Notes under the pieces: model-generated
Databases searched by the model: none
What the model saw: the letters and a program-made list of their open reading frames with translations, nothing else
What the model was told of the DNA's origin: nothing
Made by a program: the position numbers and the translations under genes
Assembly (NCBI GenBank): GCA_958431155.1
Contig: OY288106.1
Coordinates: 381,937-445,936, forward strand
Reading direction: 5' to 3'
DNA from: an uncultured candidatus Porisulfidus sp.
Lineage (GTDB): Bacteria; Pseudomonadota; Gammaproteobacteria; Poriferisulfidales; Poriferisulfidaceae
DNA length: 64,000 nt
In this document: positions 42,394-50,709 of the stretch, in pieces
Layout of the letters: every line of letters begins with the position of its first letter
Position numbering within the stretch: position 1 is the first letter of the stretch

Positions 42394-44736
42394 ATGGGTG
42401 AGAGAACCGGCAAGAAAACGCCATCACACGCGGGATCAAACCATGGAATCCTGAAAAAGGTCACGGCTGCCGATCTTGGCCTCGTCGAGGTGCCAGTGCT
42501 TGCGCCGCACCTTGAGTTTCGCAAGATCGACGATAGGCAGGTGCTTTTGGTCTCCGAACTCTTCAATACGCTGCTTCGTGCGCCCATCCATTCCGACCTG
42601 TTGCCGCTACTCGACGGTTCTCGTTCGTCCCACGACATCACCGCGACTCTCTCCAGCACGTATCCGGAATCTGAAGTTCAATCGGCATTGACATCCTTGG
42701 CGGCTAGGGGCTATGTCGTTTCAGGCGAGTACACCATGGGACGGGAATCGGCAGCGTTCTGGTCCTCGTTGGGTGCTTCTCCCCGGTGGGCTGAGGAACG
42801 CCTTGCGACATCAAAGGTCGCGGTCGTCGGCGATGACGGCCATATAGCCCGAAGGCTTGATGCCATGGGGGTGGGGGCGGGCGGGGATTCTCCGACTCTT
42901 ACCGTTACCGTTTGTGCCGACTACCTCGACGAGCAACATGCCGCTATAAATCGGAGTCATATCAAGTCCGGTATGCCGTGGATGCTGGTCAAGCCGAAGG
43001 GCCTCTGCCCCATGTTCGGGCCGATTTTCCGGCCGGCGGAGCAGGGGCCGTGTTGGGCCTGTCTCGCATATCGCCTTCGTGGACATCAGGAAGTGCACAA
43101 TTTCTTGCGCAACTTTGCCGGTGAAGCGGGTGCATTCCTGCCAAGCGCTGCCGAACCCACCGTCTTGGAAGCAATGTACAGCCTCGTTGCGGCAGAAATA
43201 GCCAAGTGGCTGGTTTTCGAGGGAATGGCACTCCTTCATGAGCATGTCCTTTCAGTGGATGCGGCGCGCCTGAAAAGCGAACACCACCCAGTCATGCATC
43301 GTCCGCAATGTATCGTATGCGGTGACGAGGCACTGTACCGTCCTGACCGGCTGCCGGTCCCAGTGCAGCTGAAACCGAGTCCGAAGGACATTTGCAATAG
43401 TGGCGGTGTGCGCTCGGTATCTCCGGAGGAAACTCTTGCCAAGTACCGGCACTTGATCAGTTCTGTCAGCGGGGTCGTGTCATGGCTTACACGCACCACG
43501 GAGGAAGCTGATCCTTGGCTGCATGTCTACTGGGCCGGGAGCAACTTCGCACTGAGAAGCAGCAAGTTGAGTTCGCTGCGGCGTAGCCTGCGAAGCAAGA
43601 GTGCGGGCAAGGGGAGCACGCCGCGGCAGTCCGAAGCAAGTGCGCTTTGTGAGGCGGTCGAGCGTTACTCGGGTGCTTTTCATGGCGATGAGATTCGCGT
43701 CCAGAGACGTTTCTCAGATTTCCTCAAGGCTGGAGAATCGGAAGCAATTCACCCGAATGATGTCCAGTTGTTCAGCGACCGGCAACTGGATAACGCCGGG
43801 GAGATCAATGCCCGCGGCCACCCGTACAATTTCGTTCCGGCACGCTTCGACCCGGATGCAGAAATAGACTGGTCGCCCGTGTGGTCGCTCACGCAGGCTC
43901 GGCATCGTTACTTGCCGACCGCTATGCTCTACGGCATGCCGGACGAGCAGCGTGAGGATTCGAGCCTCAAGGCAGACTCAAACGGCTGTGCCGCTGGCAA
44001 TACACTGGAGGAAGCCATCCTGCAAGGATTTTTGGAACTAGTCGAACGCGATGCCTTTGCTGTCTGGTGGTACAACCGATTAAGCCTACCTGAAGTGGAC
44101 CTAGAGAGCTTTGATGACGAATATCTTGCATCCGCACGAGACCACTACCGTGATTTTGGTCGTGAGATGTGGGTACTGGACGTCACCCATGACCTCGGCA
44201 TTCCGACTTTCGTCGCTGTCGCGCGACGGATTGATCAGGAAACAGAGGACATTATCTATGGGGCTGGAGCCCATACTGACCCTCATATTGCAGCCCTGCG
44301 CGCGGTGTGCGAGTTGAATCAGTTCCTGAACTGGGCGCAAGGGTCGGAGCGTGGCGGTTGCGGCCATGCTGTCGACGACCCACTGTGCCTATGGTGGTGG
44401 CAGAATGCGAGACTTGCGGAACATCCCTACTTGGCTCCGGATTCCGGAGCCGCACGACGCGGAAAGTTGGACTATCCTGTTCCCGATACCACGGATGTCA
44501 GAGAGGATGTAGAACGGTGCCGTAGATTGGTCGAGGCCAAGGGTTTAGAATTCCTGGTGCTCGACCAGACCCGGCCAGACATCGGCATGCCGGTGGCAAG
44601 AGTTATTGTGCCCGGTCTGCGCCATTTTTGGGAACGCTTTGCGCCCGGCCGCCTGTTCGATGTGCCGGTTGAAATGAAATGGCGCGAAAACCCCGTCACA
44701 GAAGCAGATCTCAACCCCGTTCCGGTCGTTGCATGA
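42394..44736 (+). CDS. fused leader-binding/E1-like and YcaO cyclodehydratase (TOMM biosynthesis)
   Basis: A 780-residue protein with the C-D fusion architecture of thiazole/oxazole-forming cyclodehydratases. Residues about 30-115 look like the PqqD-type leader-recognition element, and about 135-320 like an E1-type domain that binds structural zinc through C220/C223 (CWAC) and C306/C309 (CIVC). Residues about 355-780 form the YcaO domain, with SEASALCEAVERYSG (413-427) and NTLEEAILQGFLELVERDA (536-554) supplying ATP-binding acidic residues. The C-terminus ends NPVPVVA, like the proline-rich tails that approach the active site. It should heterocyclise precursor cysteines with ATP. GGGAGGG precedes the ATG. 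Confidence 0.92.
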   Translation: MGERTGKKTPSHAGSNHGILKKVTAADLGLVEVPVLAPHLEFRKIDDRQVLLVSELFNTLLRAPIHSDLLPLLDGSRSSHDITATLSSTYPESEVQSALTSLAARGYVVSGEYTMGRESAAFWSSLGASPRWAEERLATSKVAVVGDDGHIARRLDAMGVGAGGDSPTLTVTVCADYLDEQHAAINRSHIKSGMPWMLVKPKGLCPMFGPIFRPAEQGPCWACLAYRLRGHQEVHNFLRNFAGEAGAFLPSAAEPTVLEAMYSLVAAEIAKWLVFEGMALLHEHVLSVDAARLKSEHHPVMHRPQCIVCGDEALYRPDRLPVPVQLKPSPKDICNSGGVRSVSPEETLAKYRHLISSVSGVVSWLTRTTEEADPWLHVYWAGSNFALRSSKLSSLRRSLRSKSAGKGSTPRQSEASALCEAVERYSGAFHGDEIRVQRRFSDFLKAGESEAIHPNDVQLFSDRQLDNAGEINARGHPYNFVPARFDPDAEIDWSPVWSLTQARHRYLPTAMLYGMPDEQREDSSLKADSNGCAAGNTLEEAILQGFLELVERDAFAVWWYNRLSLPEVDLESFDDEYLASARDHYRDFGREMWVLDVTHDLGIPTFVAVARRIDQETEDIIYGAGAHTDPHIAALRAVCELNQFLNWAQGSERGGCGHAVDDPLCLWWWQNARLAEHPYLAPDSGAARRGKLDYPVPDTTDVREDVERCRRLVEAKGLEFLVLDQTRPDIGMPVARVIVPGLRHFWERFAPGRLFDVPVEMKWRENPVTEADLNPVPVVA

Positions 44737-44771
44737 AAAAAGAACACTACACTTCAACTTGACTCTAGCTT

Positions 44772-45881
44772 ATGAGCATTACAGAACAATGGATCAATAC
44801 TGAGGAACGCCTTCTTCACGAGGCAGATTCCTTGGGGGCGTTGCTTGAGCGGCTCCGGGATTATGTCTCTCCCGTACTGATTGGCAGCGAGGAATGGGAC
44901 AAAGTGCTGGAGCGAGCTTACGGGTTGCCCGTGACGATGGCGGCTTTTCCTTTTGGCTTCGAAATACCATTGCACGATTCCCGGCCAGGAGCGGATTTAG
45001 GCGTTTCGCTAGTTGGCGGGAGCAGGTCGGAGACGGTTTTCGAAAAAAAAAGGAAATCTAAAGATGCTGATCCGTCAATTTCCGGTATTGCCGGATTACT
45101 GAGCGAGATGGAGCCGGAGGACTCTGCGTTGCGCCGCGTTATTGGGCGGAAGATGTTACTCGAATACGATGTCGATCAAATGCCAACCGGAATGCCTCCG
45201 CCCCCTGGCGTCTTTGTGTATCCCGTTGAAAAAAGGTTGATCGGCGATGGTTCCGACCGGAGTCTCCAAGAGCTAAGGACTGTGGCCGATGCGGTAGCTT
45301 CTGCGACAGGCTGGGAATTGAACGAGGCCGAACGCCGACAAGTCGACCAGGTGTATCTGGCGATGCAGCCGGACATGGAAATGCGGGCGATTGGTGCCTT
45401 TCCCTCGCGGGGCAGGGGAATTCGTCTGGCGGCGACGGAATTTAGGAAAGCAGAGGATGTCGTGGGATTTCTGGAACGTGCAAACTGGCCGGGACAGCAT
45501 GCGGTTGTGGCTTCAACCGTGGAACGTTTCAAGGAACGCGGCGCATTTGCCTATGCAGGGGTTCACTACGACGTTACGGAAAATGGCGTGGGACCGAAAC
45601 TCGGGCTAAGTTTTTTTGCCCAGGAAGGGCAATGGCTCAAAGAGATACGGCATTGGACTCCCCTTATTGACGGCATACACGAGGATCAGCTTGCGGTTCC
45701 GGAAAAGCTGTCGGAGCTGGTGGCTTGGTCGTCTGGTTCAGACGCCTTGCCAGGCAAATCTGGCTCATTCGTGCTCGTCCGTGGCATTCACCATATCAAG
45801 TTCACACTGGTCGACGACCGAATTGAACAAGTCAAGGCATACATTTTTTTCCTGATATTTGCTTGGCCCTTGACCGGTTAA
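44772..45881 (+). CDS. uncharacterised protein adjacent to the YcaO gene
   Basis: A 369-residue soluble protein. Conspicuous parts are AAFPFGFEIPLHDSRPGADL near residue 57, MPPPPGVFVYP near 139, AIGAFPSRGRGIRLAATEFR near 204, and a C-terminal HHIKFTLVDDRIEQVKAY followed by a hydrophobic end. The late HIK...KAY pattern is one I associate with unnamed proteins encoded beside RiPP genes and, more distantly, with the beta-barrel of indole prenyltransferases. Neither link is verified. It starts 35 bases after the YcaO stop, so it is probably cotranscribed and works on the same product. Confidence 0.75.
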   Translation: MSITEQWINTEERLLHEADSLGALLERLRDYVSPVLIGSEEWDKVLERAYGLPVTMAAFPFGFEIPLHDSRPGADLGVSLVGGSRSETVFEKKRKSKDADPSISGIAGLLSEMEPEDSALRRVIGRKMLLEYDVDQMPTGMPPPPGVFVYPVEKRLIGDGSDRSLQELRTVADAVASATGWELNEAERRQVDQVYLAMQPDMEMRAIGAFPSRGRGIRLAATEFRKAEDVVGFLERANWPGQHAVVASTVERFKERGAFAYAGVHYDVTENGVGPKLGLSFFAQEGQWLKEIRHWTPLIDGIHEDQLAVPEKLSELVAWSSGSDALPGKSGSFVLVRGIHHIKFTLVDDRIEQVKAYIFFLIFAWPLTG

Positions 45882-45928
45882 GCCGGGTTGCTTTCGGATG
45901 CTTTCTTCCACGCGGAAGAGAGGCCGGA

Positions 45929-48271
45929 TTACGCAGAGACGGTTTTGGCTGGCTGGCGTTGCCGGTCTACGGCCATCAACAGGGGCGGAAGGAGAAAGAG
46001 GTCGGCGATCAGCGCAAACGTGATAATCGCCCCAGTGAGCAGCCCGACCTGCATGGTTGGAATGAATGGTGACAGGACTAGGATGAAGAAGCCTGACACC
46101 AGCACGAGCGTGGTCGTGAACAATGCCCGCCCAACGGCCTGAAATGCATAGCGCACCGCCTCGCTGGGTGCGGCACCGTGTTCGCGTCGCGCGCGCTGGT
46201 ATTTGCTGAGGAAGTGGATGGTATCGTCCACTACAATGCCGATCTTCATGGCCAATACGACCGATAGTGCCAATCCCACTTCTCCTACGACCAGCCCCCA
46301 GACACCGAAACCCATAGCGCCAGGAACGAGATTGGGTACGAGACTCACGAGGCCGAGCCGGAAAGAACGAAGGGCGACAATGAGGAAGATGGAAATACCG
46401 ATGAGTGCGACTGTTGTTCCGATCAGCATGGCTCGTATGTTGCGTTGACCGATATGTGCGAACATCAGCGCGGGCCCCGCGACCTCGGCCCGGATGATGT
46501 GTGATGTGTTTTCGTTCAACCACGCCGTAGCGCGTTCGCTCAGCTCCAGTATTTCGCGCGAAGAGAGCGTCTTCGCGGTCACCGTCATGCGCGTGGCCGA
46601 CTTCGAGACGTCGATCTGGTTGTTGAGATCAAGGCCCAAGGGGAGTGAAAGCTCGTAAAGTAGCAGGTACTGTGCGGTGAGTTCACGGTTGGTGGGCAGC
46701 CGGTAGGCATCCGGGTCGTCGCCGTGCATGCTTTTGTTGAGTTGCCGAAAGGTATCGCTGATGACCGTGACGTGTCGCACTTCCGGTTGGGCCCGGTACC
46801 AGTCGGCAAAGGCCGACAGATCTGCAAGATATGCGGGGTCGGAGATTTCACCGGGTCCGGAAGAGGCCAGCGAGTATTCAAGTACGGTGTTTCCTCCTAG
46901 GTTTTCGTCCAAAAAGTCAGCGTCTTGACGGAACTCGACACTTTCGTCGAAGAAATGCACCATGACGTCATTCAGTTCATTTCTCGGGATGGCGGCCAGT
47001 AATATCAGGACAATCGCTGTCGCTCCCCACAACAGAAAGGTTCGTCGTCGTATCACAAATTCCGCGAGGGCTGCCATTGCCGGATCGTTTCTCCGCCGGA
47101 TCGCCCGGACACGCACTGGAAGAAGCGAAAGCAGTGCCGGCAGGAACGTGACCGAGAGCAGGAAGCAAGCACCGATTCCGAATGCCACGAATGTCCCGAG
47201 ATGGCGGTATGGTGGTACCTCGGAGAAGTTCATGGCCAGGAATCCAAACGCTGTGGTTGCGCAGGCAAGGAAAACGGGGCTTAGGTTGACATTGATGGAC
47301 TCAATGATAGCCTCGTGCTTCGAGTCTCCGGCCTGCATGCGTTGCTGCATGGTAACCAGCAGGTGTACACAGCTGGCCACGGCAATCGTCAACACCATGG
47401 TCGGAGTTGGGGCTGTCGGAGGAGAGAACGGCAGGCCCACCCAGCCGCCCAACCCCAGGGATACCAGAATTGAGCAGATGATGACGGACCCGGTCGCCAT
47501 CACCCCCGCCATCCCCCGGGTCAGAAGACCGAGAATCAACGCCATGATGGCTAAGCTTGCGGGCAGGAAGATCTTCTGGTTGGTGATGGAAGCTTCTGAA
47601 AAGGTCTGGTTGATGATAACCGTTCCGGCGAGACGGATATCAATGCTTGGATATCGTTCTTTTGCTTTGGCGGCGAGGCCGTACACAAATTTGGATATTT
47701 CAGAAACTCTGGTCGCTTCGTCCTCTTCGGGCAAATCCACGGTCACGTTGACGGCGCTCACACCGCCGTCTGAAGCGACTAGGTTGCCGACGAGCCGTGG
47801 TTCGGCCAAGGCCGTTGCGCGGATCCTAGCTCGCGCTTCTGCGTCGCCAAGTTCCAGTGGATCGACAAGATCACGAACAAACAGATCATCACCATCCGCC
47901 GTCGTATGCTGGAAGTTGGTGATGGAATCAACCCGCCTAGAGTGAGGGATCTGCCAGGCTTCCTCGGTCAGCCAGACAGCAGCCGCGAGGGCCTCTTCCG
48001 ATGCGAAGTCGAGGTTTTCTGGAACAATCATGAAGAGGACGTTGTCGTTCTTCCCATAAGTGTTCTCCAGTAACTCAAATGCTAGTAGCTGAGGATTGTC
48101 CTCGCTGAAGAACATGCGGTAGTTAGTGGAAGTCTTGAGGAATAAGCTGCCGCTGGCGGCGGCAGCGACCAGAACCAAGGTGGCAACAATGATCGGCCAG
48201 CGGGTCGCAATGACCCACTTTCCAAACCGTGCTTCAAAAGATGGGGAGGCGGAGCCGAGTTTGCTTGTCAT
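45929..48271 (-). CDS. RND superfamily (MMPL/HAE3-type) exporter
   Basis: A 780-residue inner-membrane protein with two repeats, each made of one helix, a large periplasmic domain and a bundle of five helices. The first periplasmic domain begins TNYRMFFSEDNPQ near residue 50. The first bundle includes MALILGLLTRGMAGVMATGS near 237, and the second ends with KIGIVVDDTIHFLSKYQRAR near 680, where the aspartates of proton relay are expected. Relatives export lipids, hopanoids or small hydrophobic products. It follows the precursor peptide gene on the same strand after a terminator-like hairpin, so it may give a second export route or resistance. Confidence 0.85.
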   Translation of the reverse strand: MTSKLGSASPSFEARFGKWVIATRWPIIVATLVLVAAAASGSLFLKTSTNYRMFFSEDNPQLLAFELLENTYGKNDNVLFMIVPENLDFASEEALAAAVWLTEEAWQIPHSRRVDSITNFQHTTADGDDLFVRDLVDPLELGDAEARARIRATALAEPRLVGNLVASDGGVSAVNVTVDLPEEDEATRVSEISKFVYGLAAKAKERYPSIDIRLAGTVIINQTFSEASITNQKIFLPASLAIMALILGLLTRGMAGVMATGSVIICSILVSLGLGGWVGLPFSPPTAPTPTMVLTIAVASCVHLLVTMQQRMQAGDSKHEAIIESINVNLSPVFLACATTAFGFLAMNFSEVPPYRHLGTFVAFGIGACFLLSVTFLPALLSLLPVRVRAIRRRNDPAMAALAEFVIRRRTFLLWGATAIVLILLAAIPRNELNDVMVHFFDESVEFRQDADFLDENLGGNTVLEYSLASSGPGEISDPAYLADLSAFADWYRAQPEVRHVTVISDTFRQLNKSMHGDDPDAYRLPTNRELTAQYLLLYELSLPLGLDLNNQIDVSKSATRMTVTAKTLSSREILELSERATAWLNENTSHIIRAEVAGPALMFAHIGQRNIRAMLIGTTVALIGISIFLIVALRSFRLGLVSLVPNLVPGAMGFGVWGLVVGEVGLALSVVLAMKIGIVVDDTIHFLSKYQRARREHGAAPSEAVRYAFQAVGRALFTTTLVLVSGFFILVLSPFIPTMQVGLLTGAIITFALIADLFLLPPLLMAVDRQRQPAKTVSA

Positions 48272-48312
48272 TTATGCAAACTCTGCCGAGAGTGATTTTC
48301 CAGAATTTAATC

Positions 48313-48329
48313 CCGCCGAAATACGGCGG
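48313..48329 (-). other. 6-bp hairpin upstream of the RND exporter gene
   Basis: CCGCCG and CGGCGG pair perfectly around five bases. It lies 42 bases before the exporter start and has no T-run after it, so it may be a leader structure rather than a terminator. Confidence 0.35.
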
Positions 48330-48347
48330 CGTTTAAAAAACCAACGA

Positions 48348-48391
48348 CTTCTGGCGAATGAGGGCGTGTTACACGTGCTCCACGCCAGAAG
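48348..48391 (-). terminator. terminator-like hairpin between the precursor gene and the RND exporter
   Basis: CTTCTGGCG and CGCCAGAAG are perfect 9-base arms. The interior can extend the stem through GAG/CTC and CGTG/CACG pairs. On the transcribed (minus) strand the stem is followed after seven bases by TTTTTT. This is a plausible partial terminator that would make precursor mRNA exceed exporter mRNA. Confidence 0.5.
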
Positions 48392-48453
48392 CCATTTTGG
48401 TTTACAGAACTGCTTCTAATTCAACCTGCCTATATTGGAATAGGTAAGTTTCT

Positions 48454-48729
48454 TCAGAGGCAGCAGCAAAGGCCGGCAGCAATTGTTTCAAGCTGCTCTT
48501 CATTCAGTTCCGGGCCCGCCGGCAAAGCGATATGAAGGGTCTGCATCGTGGACTCATGCACCTTGACCTCCACATTCTCCGGCAGTTCCATGCCGAATTC
48601 CTCGGCAATGACAGCCTTGGGGTCTGAAACTAGTTGCTGACGGAATTCAGCGTCTTCACATGCTTTATCTGTCAGATGCTCACGCATCTGTTCGGCACGC
48701 CGTCTAGCGCTTTCTACGATCGATTCCAT
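48454..48729 (-). CDS. NHLP-family RiPP precursor peptide with LCCCL core
   Basis: A 91-residue precursor. Residues about 1-86 resemble the nitrile hydratase alpha-subunit-derived leader: an N-terminal helix, DAEFRQQLVSDPKAVIAEEF near 27, ELPENVEVKVHESTMQTLHI near 48, and LNEEQLETIAAG directly before the core. Cleavage after the AAG, in place of the usual GG, leaves only LCCCL. The three adjacent cysteines are ideal for a YcaO cyclodehydratase and would give a Leu-tris(thiazoline)-Leu or derivative. GCGAGGG precedes the ATG. A near-consensus promoter lies immediately upstream and a hairpin downstream, so it is expected to be highly expressed. Confidence 0.88.
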   Translation of the reverse strand: MESIVESARRRAEQMREHLTDKACEDAEFRQQLVSDPKAVIAEEFGMELPENVEVKVHESTMQTLHIALPAGPELNEEQLETIAAGLCCCL

Positions 48730-48765
48730 AATTTCCCTCGCGTTGGTTTAAAGAATGACACCGGT

Positions 48766-48793
48766 AATATACTCTTTCTCTTTCCCCTGTCAA
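48766..48793 (-). promoter_or_regulatory. strong sigma-70 promoter for the precursor gene
   Basis: On the minus strand TTGACA and TATATT are separated by 16 bases, with the -10 ending about 37 bases before the ATG. The left end of the decayed IS element begins about 15 bases upstream of the -35 box, so upstream regulatory sequence may have been replaced. Confidence 0.75.
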
Positions 48794-48808
48794 GCATTAA
48801 GCCTGGCT

Positions 48809-49722
48809 TCAATTAGTCACTGCAACGATTCCGGCAACCGGCGGGAATGGCGAGTGAGTTGCGGTCCCCTCTCATTGTCAAAAACCGCCTGGATGAGAGG
48901 CAATTATGAGCGGTTACACGCAACTCACCGCGAGGCAACGAGACCAGATTGAGCTGTATCGGAACGAATACCAACTGAGCCAGGCGGAGATCGCCCGGCG
49001 GCTGGGCATCCATCGAAGCACGGTCAGTCGCGAACTGAGGCGCAACGGCAGTGGCCGGTCGGGAGGCTATCAGGCCGAACGGGCGCAACAGAAGGCCGAG
49101 CAGCGGCGTCGGCAGAAAGCCCGACGGCCCATCTCGCCCGGCGCAAGGCCGACGATGTGGCGGCACAGGTGATCGACCGACTCCAGCCGCTGGCGGCCTG
49201 GGTCCTCACCGTGACGTCGGATAACGGCACCGAGTTCGCCAGCCACCGTCGGATCGCCCGGCGCCTGCAGGCGGCCTTTTACTTTGCCCGGCCCTATGCC
49301 GCCTGGCAGCGCGGCAGCCACGAGAACGCCAATGGCCTGATCCGGCAGTACTTCCCGAAGTCTCGCCGCTTCGACACGATCACCGAGACCGAGTTGCGAC
49401 GGGTCGAGGAGCAACTCAACAATCGGCCTCGGCGCTGCCTCGGCTGGCGCACTCCGAACGAGGTGTTCTTCGGACCGGATGCTCCCGTGGTGGACATCTG
49501 GCGGCAACAGTTGGAACGGCTTCTGTAGGCACCTCTTCGCGCTCAAACGAAAGCCCGCCTGGCAACGCCAGAACCGCCTCTCCTTGGCCGGACGGGCCCG
49601 AAAGTGACTCCGGAACGCCGGAGACCCGGGCTGCCGCTGCCGAGAATCGAAAAACTTTCCTTGGAGACAGTCGACTGACCGTCTCGCACTTCGTTTTACA
49701 ATCTGTTGCAGTTACAAGTTGA
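48809..49722 (+). mobile_element. decayed IS30-family insertion sequence
   Basis: The outer ends are imperfect inverted repeats: TCAATTAGTCACTGCAACGA at the left matches the complement of the right end, which reads TCAACTTGTAACTGCAACAG. They agree at most positions with one gap. Between them lies a disrupted IS30-type transposase. The element is about 910 bases, shorter than a complete IS30 relative (about 1.1 kb), consistent with an internal deletion. It separates the precursor promoter from the export operon. Confidence 0.7.
48906..49528 (+). pseudogene. IS30-family transposase, internally deleted and frameshifted
   Basis: The first 80 or so codons encode the N-terminal helix-turn-helix of IS30 transposases (QAEIARRLGIHRSTVSRELR). 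About 70 bases later, in another frame, comes the C-terminal half of the catalytic core: LTVTSDNGTEFASH with the second acidic residue and QRGSHENANGLIRQYFPK with the third. The region in between, including the first catalytic aspartate and about 120 residues, is absent, so the element cannot move by itself. Confidence 0.85.
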
Positions 49723-49776
49723 AATCAGAAAGAATGGGGTTGAAACCCGATTTAGATGGTGATTCGGGAGGCTGTC

Positions 49777-49782
49777 TATAAT
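49777..49782 (+). promoter_or_regulatory. consensus -10 box upstream of the export operon
   Basis: A perfect TATAAT lies 30 bases before the HlyD-like start codon. The -35 region (around TAGATG) is poor, so an activator may be needed. This sits just outside the right end of the IS remnant. Confidence 0.4.
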
Positions 49783-49811
49783 AGATGCGTTTTGCAGGGG
49801 GAGGGACACCC

Positions 49812-50696
49812 ATGTTCAATAATCTGTTCCTCGATGATGCTGCGGCCGATAGGAATAAACGCCAGCAACTTGATCACCTGTTGAGAATAGCAGCGCCTCA
49901 CGAGCGTGTCATTCTGGCCGGCATCGGTGTAGTTCTTCTCGCGCTCGTGGTTTGGGTGTCGTTCGGCAGCATCGAACGCAGCGTTACAGTCGAAGGGGTT
50001 TTGCTCAAGCCGGGAATTCGCCACGAAATCGTTTCGGCCGAACCAGGGTATCTGGTGAAATTTCTGGCTGCTCTTGGAGACAAGGTCGAGGAAGGGGGCG
50101 CGATTGCCCGCCAGACCGTGCCGGAACTGGGGCGCGAGATGATCGCCTTGCGCGACCAGATCGAAATCCTGGAAGCAGGAATCCGGCAGGTGGGTGGCGA
50201 TGGCACGCACTTGCTACTGGCCTCGGCTCAAGAGGCGTTGCTACAAATGGAAGCCCGGCGCACTGCAAAAGAGATGATCGTCAGCCATGTGAGTGGAGAA
50301 ATCATGGCTTTGAAGGCTGCTCCGGGAGATTATTTGCCAGTCGGGTCGGTTGTCGCTCAAATTCGCAATCAGGAAGACAGTCCGCACCAGGCGGTACTGC
50401 AGATTACCCCGCGCATGGCAAAACGCCTACGCGCCAGTATGCCAGCATCGGTCGAAGTTGTGATGCCGGACGGTGCGACGCATGAAGTGGGCGGTGAAAT
50501 CGCTTCTGTAATCCCCGGGCCGTTGCCGCACTGGCTTGCGGCCTTTCGGCCCGAAGGCATGGATTATGCCTACCGTGTTGACATCGCTCTTCACTCTGAA
50601 TCTGGTCTTGCCGTGCCGGACGGCACTCCATGCCGCGCGCGTATCGTGCTTGGCCGGCATTCTCTCGTCGCACTCCTGGATCCTGAACAATTTTGA
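49812..50696 (+). CDS. HlyD-type adaptor of an NHLM peptide export system
   Basis: A 294-residue membrane-fusion protein. One transmembrane segment (ILAGIGVVLLALVVWVSF, about residues 35-52) is followed by a periplasmic part with a lipoyl-like half (VEGVLLKPGIRHEIVSAEPG near 63), a short coiled coil, the second half (MIVSHVSGEIMALKAAPGDY near 154) and a beta-barrel. It is shorter than typical HlyD proteins, as is usual for the NHLM bacteriocin secretion group. The ATG at 49812 has GGGGAGGG just before it, better than the first in-frame ATG at 49785. The C39-peptidase transporter follows after 13 bases. Confidence 0.85.
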   Translation: MFNNLFLDDAAADRNKRQQLDHLLRIAAPHERVILAGIGVVLLALVVWVSFGSIERSVTVEGVLLKPGIRHEIVSAEPGYLVKFLAALGDKVEEGGAIARQTVPELGREMIALRDQIEILEAGIRQVGGDGTHLLLASAQEALLQMEARRTAKEMIVSHVSGEIMALKAAPGDYLPVGSVVAQIRNQEDSPHQAVLQITPRMAKRLRASMPASVEVVMPDGATHEVGGEIASVIPGPLPHWLAAFRPEGMDYAYRVDIALHSESGLAVPDGTPCRARIVLGRHSLVALLDPEQF

Positions 50697-50709
50697 GTGG
50701 CTGTCTTGA

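Noticed and set aside
48126-48419. 97-codon plus-strand frame over the exporter start and the hairpins
   Set aside because: It is antisense to the RND exporter N-terminus, has no ribosome-binding site and no family resemblance.
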